Below are positions 5,740 to 6,791 of a DNA stretch of 6,791 bases, one piece after another (the first letter of the stretch is position 1; each line of letters starts with the position of its first letter). Under the pieces are notes generated by a model that did no database searches, was not told where the DNA came from, and saw nothing but the letters and a program-made list of their open reading frames with translations. The translations under genes and the position numbers were made by a program. Where the stretch lies: positions 1-6,791 of the forward strand of contig JABCSP010000118.1 of assembly GCA_018238825.1 (NCBI GenBank). The letters run 5' to 3'. Source of the DNA: Candidatus Thorarchaeota archaeon. GTDB taxonomy: Archaea; Asgardarchaeota; Thorarchaeia; Thorarchaeales; Thorarchaeaceae.

Positions 5740-6791
5740 ATTCCATTGTTTCGCCTGGTGTCATATAGTAGCTGAACAACTCACGAAAGTCATTAATTGC
5801 ATCTACCAGCTCTTTTCTAGAAGTTCCCTTAGACCTCATGAACCATCCCTGTTTGAGTGGTGATGCACCACTGTGTAAGTTCACAAGTTGGGTCGCTTCA
5901 TTGATGATAGTGACCAGTTCGGGTATCTTTGGAAGACCTAATAGTAATAGTAAATCAGTTCGAGAGTCAGGTGTGTTATATTTCACATAACATGGAGTGA
6001 TGGCTGCACCTGGCGCGATGAACTTGTCAAGTGACTCTTTCACATGCATCCCAAACTCCGCCTTTGCGATGTGAGATGGACCCGATAAGACGTAATAGAC
6101 ACTCTCAGCGTTAGGTTCCTCTCCTACATCTGCATAACTGCATTCCTTCACGGCATAGTCAATCATCGTCTTCAACTGACGTGGCATGCTTCCAGCATCC
6201 GGAATTAACCCTACATCTGTGTAGAGCGCTGGAACTACAACCGGATCAAGTTTTCTTGAATAGTCTGCTAGGTCAGTTGTTGGGAACACGTCCTTGTGAC
6301 TCTCCCAAACACCCGGTGATAACATCGCTTCAACAACATCGAGAGCCATTGGGTTCACAAGCTCAACAAATGCCTGCTCTGTTCGAGCTTCCATTGCGCC
6401 ACCCTCGTCAAGTGTTGAGGGAACCATCTGCTCAATTGAATCGATATCTGCAATGTCCACATTGAGTTCTTTGCGAAGGTACTCAACAGATTCACCTTTT
6501 CTCCACTGCAAGATTCTCTTGAGCATTGTTCTGTTGGAGAGCAAAATTGTAAGATCCGCACCACGCTCTTGGAGCTGTGCTCGCAGTAATTTGGAAACCG
6601 CCCATATTGAGTTCAGAGCTTCACTTGATTGACCTTCGAAGGGGAGAATACCAATAACATAAACGAAGATACGACGACCTTCTTCTTCTTGGAATCGCTG
6701 CTTGAGCAGTTCGATGATTGCAGGCGCACCTCCACAACCTGTTCCACCACCTAGGGAAGTAAAGATACAGAAACCTGATACTCCTTCAAAT
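5738..6791 (-). CDS. Tubulin/FtsZ-superfamily GTPase, CetZ/FtsZ-like (5'-partial)
   Basis: The reading frame runs open through the right window edge, and 350 residues are visible. The TTG at 6544 is internal, not a start. The first visible residues contain the tubulin signature GGGTGCGGAP (visible residues 14-23, DNA 6722-6751), which in FtsZ sits near residue 105, so roughly 100 N-terminal residues are missing. FVYVIGILPFEGQ (42-54) and ADLTILLSN (78-86) match the next core strands. TEQAFVELVN (137-146) fits the nucleotide-contacting helix H7. FPTTDLADYSRKL (169-181) fits the T7 catalytic loop, with Asp173 and Asp176 as candidates for the acidic residues that drive GTP hydrolysis across the subunit interface. 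The rest (182-350) fits the C-terminal activation domain. Such proteins form GTP-dependent filaments in division or cell-shape control. A stretch of about 35 extra residues lies between the strand at 86 and H7. No conserved FtsZ C-terminal peptide is evident; the end (MTPGETME) is short. CetZ, FtsZ paralogue and FtsZ-like families are all possible. Confidence 0.88.
   Translation of the reverse strand, partial: FEGVSGFCIFTSLGGGTGCGGAPAIIELLKQRFQEEEGRRIFVYVIGILPFEGQSSEALNSIWAVSKLLRAQLQERGADLTILLSNRTMLKRILQWRKGESVEYLRKELNVDIADIDSIEQMVPSTLDEGGAMEARTEQAFVELVNPMALDVVEAMLSPGVWESHKDVFPTTDLADYSRKLDPVVVPALYTDVGLIPDAGSMPRQLKTMIDYAVKECSYADVGEEPNAESVYYVLSGPSHIAKAEFGMHVKESLDKFIAPGAAITPCYVKYNTPDSRTDLLLLLGLPKIPELVTIINEATQLVNLHSGASPLKQGWFMRSKGTSRKELVDAINDFRELFSYYMTPGETME

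Noticed and set aside
6544..6544. TTG at 6544 as the start of the tubulin-like gene
   Set aside because: The frame stays open upstream to the window edge and encodes the GGGTGCG signature and core strands, so this codon is an internal Leu.
1..6791. CRISPR arrays, transposase genes or insertion sequence ends
   Set aside because: No regularly spaced repeats, transposase motifs or long terminal inverted repeats were seen.

Overview
The window looks archaeal, possibly from an Asgard-type or related lineage. The reasons are a tubulin/FtsZ-superfamily GTPase close to the CetZ/FtsZ pattern, a stand-alone alpha subunit of ADP-forming acyl-CoA synthetase (an energy enzyme typical of archaea), purine-rich ribosome binding sites, several TTG starts and TATA-like elements upstream of genes. 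The lineage is an inference from gene content; no marker gene fixes it.

Layout, left to right. Positions 1-787 (minus) hold most of a fold-type I PLP aminotransferase whose C-terminus lies outside the window. Positions 788-1148 are non-coding, with a perfect 8-bp hairpin, a short direct repeat and a T-tract that may end the next gene. Positions 1149-1751 (minus) encode a 200-residue protein of the L-2-amino-thiazoline-4-carboxylic acid (ATC) hydrolase family that seems to lack the family's C-terminal motif. A 268-bp divergent intergenic region follows. Positions 2020-3162 (plus) encode a second, very divergent ATC-hydrolase-like protein fused to a transglutaminase-like fold that has lost its catalytic residues. 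It converges on, and overlaps by four bases at a shared TTAA, an ADP-forming acyl-CoA synthetase alpha subunit (3159-4565, minus). Positions 4658-6791 (minus) are a two-gene operon: a tubulin/FtsZ-like GTPase, cut by the window's right edge, followed 12 bases later by a 355-residue helical protein of unknown family.

How the genes work together. The GTPase and the helical protein are tightly coupled (the ribosome binding site abuts the stop codon, and both genes are in the same frame), so they probably act together, perhaps as a filament and its adaptor or regulator. The two ATC-hydrolase-family genes are divergently arranged and may share control. The acyl-CoA synthetase alpha subunit needs an ATP-grasp beta subunit that is not in the window. 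The aminotransferase shows no evident link to the rest. The best candidates for undescribed biology are the tubulin-like GTPase/helical-protein pair and the ATC-hydrolase/pseudo-transglutaminase fusion.
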